Part shown: positions 22,399 through 24,428 of the stretch, piece by piece
Layout: every line of letters starts with the position of its first letter
Numbering within the stretch: the first letter of the stretch is position 1
Assembly (NCBI GenBank): GCA_964471755.1
Contig: CAYYJM010000068.1
Span: 1 to 24,428, forward strand
Source: CAYYJM01 sp964471755
GTDB lineage: Bacteria > Planctomycetota > Planctomycetia > Gemmatales > Gemmataceae
Length of the DNA: 24,428 nt
Reading direction: 5' to 3'
The notes under the pieces: generated by a model
What the model saw: only the letters and a program-made list of their open reading frames with translations
What the model was told of the DNA's origin: nothing
The model's database searches: none
Position numbers and translations under genes: made by a program

Positions 22399-23016
22399 TC
22401 AGTCCAGCAACTGCTCCATGTCCTCGCCCAGCCTCTCGCGCAGGGCCAGGACGGCTTCTCGATAGCGGCGCTGGACCGTTTTCGTCGAGCAGTTGAACAG
22501 CTCGGCGATCTCCTCATAGGACCAGTCGTGGTAGACGATCAGGCCGAAGATTTCGCGTTCCTCGATCGGCAAGGTTTCGACGGCCTCATGGAAGGCCGTC
22601 CACAGGTCGAGGTTCTTGTTGTCCGACTCGGGAGCGGCGACCTGCTGGAGCAGATCGCCCGTGCTGTCCTCGGGATTGCCCAGACAGACCTCGTTCTGGA
22701 GCCGTTTCTTGAGGTGCCGGGCCAGGTCGATCAGATGGTTCCGCATGATGACTGCGGCCAGGGTGAAGAACTCACGCGTGCTGCCCGGGTTGCGTGTCTC
22801 CAGGGCGTGGAGCAGCTTCATGGTACACTCGGCGAGAACCTCCTCCCATTCGACGTGGCGAGAGACGTTGCTGAACTGCCGCAGCATCCGCCGAGCGAGG
22901 CGTTCCAGCCGGTGGATGATGCGCTGGATCAGTTCATCGCGGGCCTGGTGATCTCCCAGCCGACTGCGCGCGACCAGATCGTTCATCAGGACGGTATTGA
23001 TCGTCGAATCCGCCAT
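22399..23016 (-). CDS. ECF-type RNA polymerase sigma factor
   Basis: This 205-aa protein has sigma region 2 at about residues 15-102 (ARDELIQRIIHRLERLARRM, WEEVLAECTMKLLHAL, then AAVIMRNHLIDLARHL). Region 4 is at about 140-198, with LPIEEREIFGLIVYHDWSYE and the helix-turn-helix IAELFNCSTKTVQRRYREAV. It belongs to the planctomycete ECF types that lack an adjacent small anti-sigma gene. It is transcribed divergently from a Ser/Thr kinase 230 nt away, so the kinase is the likely controlling partner. It is quite unlike the sigma factor at 200-760 in sequence, so the two are not a recent duplication. The regulon is unknown. Confidence 0.94.
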   Translation of the reverse strand: MADSTINTVLMNDLVARSRLGDHQARDELIQRIIHRLERLARRMLRQFSNVSRHVEWEEVLAECTMKLLHALETRNPGSTREFFTLAAVIMRNHLIDLARHLKKRLQNEVCLGNPEDSTGDLLQQVAAPESDNKNLDLWTAFHEAVETLPIEEREIFGLIVYHDWSYEEIAELFNCSTKTVQRRYREAVLALRERLGEDMEQLLD

Positions 23017-23246
23017 CCCCTGGCCCCTCGTCCATTCGCGATGTCTGTCGTGGAAAATACAGTATCATTCAGAGGTTGCGAAAGCAAGCGGCCCGACCGT
23101 ATCCGGATGAGAAGTCATAGAATCGTTCCTTGCGGCCTGCGAAATACGAGGGCCGCTGCTGATTTCAAGGAACCGGCAAGGTTTCTTGATCGTCGTGGTT
23201 AATAGGGCCCCCACGCCCTGCCCCTGAGGACCAGGAACCGTCTGCC

Positions 23247-24428
23247 ATGCCGACACCGAGTGTGGACCGTCAAACGTTCCTCGGCTACCTGACCCGCAGT
23301 GAGCTGGTCACCGCCGAGCAACTAACCGCCTTGCTGCCTCGAATACCGGACACCAATCGCGGCCGGCTCGTCGCCCGCTCCCTGGTCGAGATGGGTGTCC
23401 TGACCCGCTTTCAGGCCGAACGGCTGTTAGCCGGCCGCACCGCAGGTTTCCATCTGGGCCAGTACTGCATCCTCGATCAGATCGGCAAGGGCGGCATGGG
23501 CCGCGTCTACAAGGCCGAGCATCGCACCATGGGCCGGATCGTCGCCCTCAAGGTTCTCGCCTCCGACCTGGTCGAATCAGAACGGGCCCAGCAATTGTTC
23601 CTGCGTGAGGTTCGTGCCGCCGCCCAGCTCGTGCATCCCAACATCGTCACGGCCTACGACGCCAACCAACTGGACGGCCGCTTCTTTCTTGTACTGGAAT
23701 TCGTGGATGGTCCGAACCTGGATCAGCTCGTGCGGTCGCAAGGGCCGCTCCAGGTCGGCCTGGCGTGTGATTATATCCGCCAGGCGGCCGCCGGTCTTCA
23801 GGGGGCCCACCTGCTCGGCATGGTGCATCGCGACATCAAGCCAGCCAACATCCTCGTCCAGCGTCGGGGCCTTCAGGACAACCAGCCGGGGCTGGTCAAG
23901 ATCAGCGATTTCGGCCTGGCCCGCCTGCACAATCCCAACGCCGACCCCAACGATCCGAGTTCCGGCACCATTCTGACCCGCGACAACACGGTCATGGGCA
24001 CGCCGGACTTCCTCTCGCCCGAACAGGCCCGCAGCCTGCACAAGCTGGACATTCGCTCCGACGTGTACAGCCTCGGCTGTACCTTCTACTTCCTGCTCAC
24101 CGGCCAGGTGCCGTTTCCGGGCGGGAATGCCCTGGACAAGCTGATCCGTCACACGACCGAGCTGCCGCTACCCCTGGAACGCTACCGATCGGACGTCCCC
24201 CGCGCGGTTGTGGCGATCTGCGAGAAGATGCTGGCCAAGAGCCCGGAGCGGCGCTATCAGACGCCAGCAGAGGTGGTCGCCGCCCTGGAGCCCTTCGCGG
24301 TCAGTGGGCCGATTCCCTGGGCTCCGCCGCCGAGCGCCAGCACGCTGCCCGTCGATGTGCCAGACCCGATCTGCGAACACTCCAATGGCGAGATGCCCGT
24401 CCTGGAAGGAGCCTCGGAAGATATTTCT
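23247..24428 (+). CDS. Ser/Thr protein kinase, 3' end beyond the window
   Basis: The frame is open from ATG 23247 to the last base (394 residues), with AGGA 10 nt upstream of the start. Residues 9-68 form a helical module found before many planctomycete kinases (FLGYLTRSELVTAEQL, then GVLTRFQAERLLAGR). The kinase domain (about 72-350) has GKGGMG (80-85), K102, HRDIKPAN with H194 and D196, DFG (221-223) and SPEQ (257-260), so it should be active. A Pro-rich segment follows (353-374). The missing part would probably hold a transmembrane helix and a sensor domain. It is divergent from the ECF sigma gene, suggesting a kinase/sigma signalling pair. Confidence 0.95.
   Translation, partial: MPTPSVDRQTFLGYLTRSELVTAEQLTALLPRIPDTNRGRLVARSLVEMGVLTRFQAERLLAGRTAGFHLGQYCILDQIGKGGMGRVYKAEHRTMGRIVALKVLASDLVESERAQQLFLREVRAAAQLVHPNIVTAYDANQLDGRFFLVLEFVDGPNLDQLVRSQGPLQVGLACDYIRQAAAGLQGAHLLGMVHRDIKPANILVQRRGLQDNQPGLVKISDFGLARLHNPNADPNDPSSGTILTRDNTVMGTPDFLSPEQARSLHKLDIRSDVYSLGCTFYFLLTGQVPFPGGNALDKLIRHTTELPLPLERYRSDVPRAVVAICEKMLAKSPERRYQTPAEVVAALEPFAVSGPIPWAPPPSASTLPVDVPDPICEHSNGEMPVLEGASEDIS

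Overview
The window looks like chromosomal DNA from a planctomycete of the Gemmata/Gemmataceae type. The evidence is the high GC content and a set of families typical of that group: ECF sigma factors beside Hanks-type Ser/Thr kinases, WD40-repeat signalling proteins, a DUF1501 protein, a BBP7-type outer-membrane barrel, a DUF1559 pseudopilin-like protein ending in an H-X9-DG motif, a PQQ-like propeller, and a giant secreted protein with an LE-LE-R motif near its N-terminus. I see no tRNA, rRNA, CRISPR array or transposase. One 10-N assembly gap (8181-8190) interrupts the DUF1501 gene.

Left block (1-8666, all plus strand): a long imperfect inverted repeat is followed by an ECF sigma factor and a Ser/Thr kinase. 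The kinase carries an anti-sigma-like zinc motif at its N-terminus, a transmembrane segment and a C-terminal WD40 propeller. Next come a small secreted protein, a clear stem-loop, a secreted WD40-caspase (C14-like) protein with the catalytic His/Cys pair intact, and the gapped DUF1501 gene. The sigma/kinase/secreted protein/WD40-caspase run is the most suggestive candidate for an uncharacterised sensing and proteolysis module. That link rests on neighbourhood and shared propeller architecture only.

Middle block (8685-16613): a secreted protein of unknown function (minus), a BBP7-type barrel (plus), a 1097-aa multidomain metzincin-type metalloprotease (minus), and a 640-aa exported fusion of an SGNH/GDSL hydrolase with a glycerophosphodiester phosphodiesterase (minus).

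Right block (16776-24428): a PfkB-family sugar kinase, a zinc-ribbon membrane protein with a very charged linker, a lipoprotein and DUF1559 pair (minus), a PQQ-like propeller protein, and a second ECF sigma factor (minus) divergent from a second Ser/Thr kinase that runs off the window end.

A dispersed palindromic REP-like element, sharing an exact 18-bp core, occurs in four copies at three intergenic sites (near 11200, 16651-16762 and 22347). Two sites lie between convergent genes, where the element probably helps terminate transcription. The third is a tandem pair between divergent genes, where it abuts their start regions. Many long open frames on opposite strands are GC-driven shadows and were left out.
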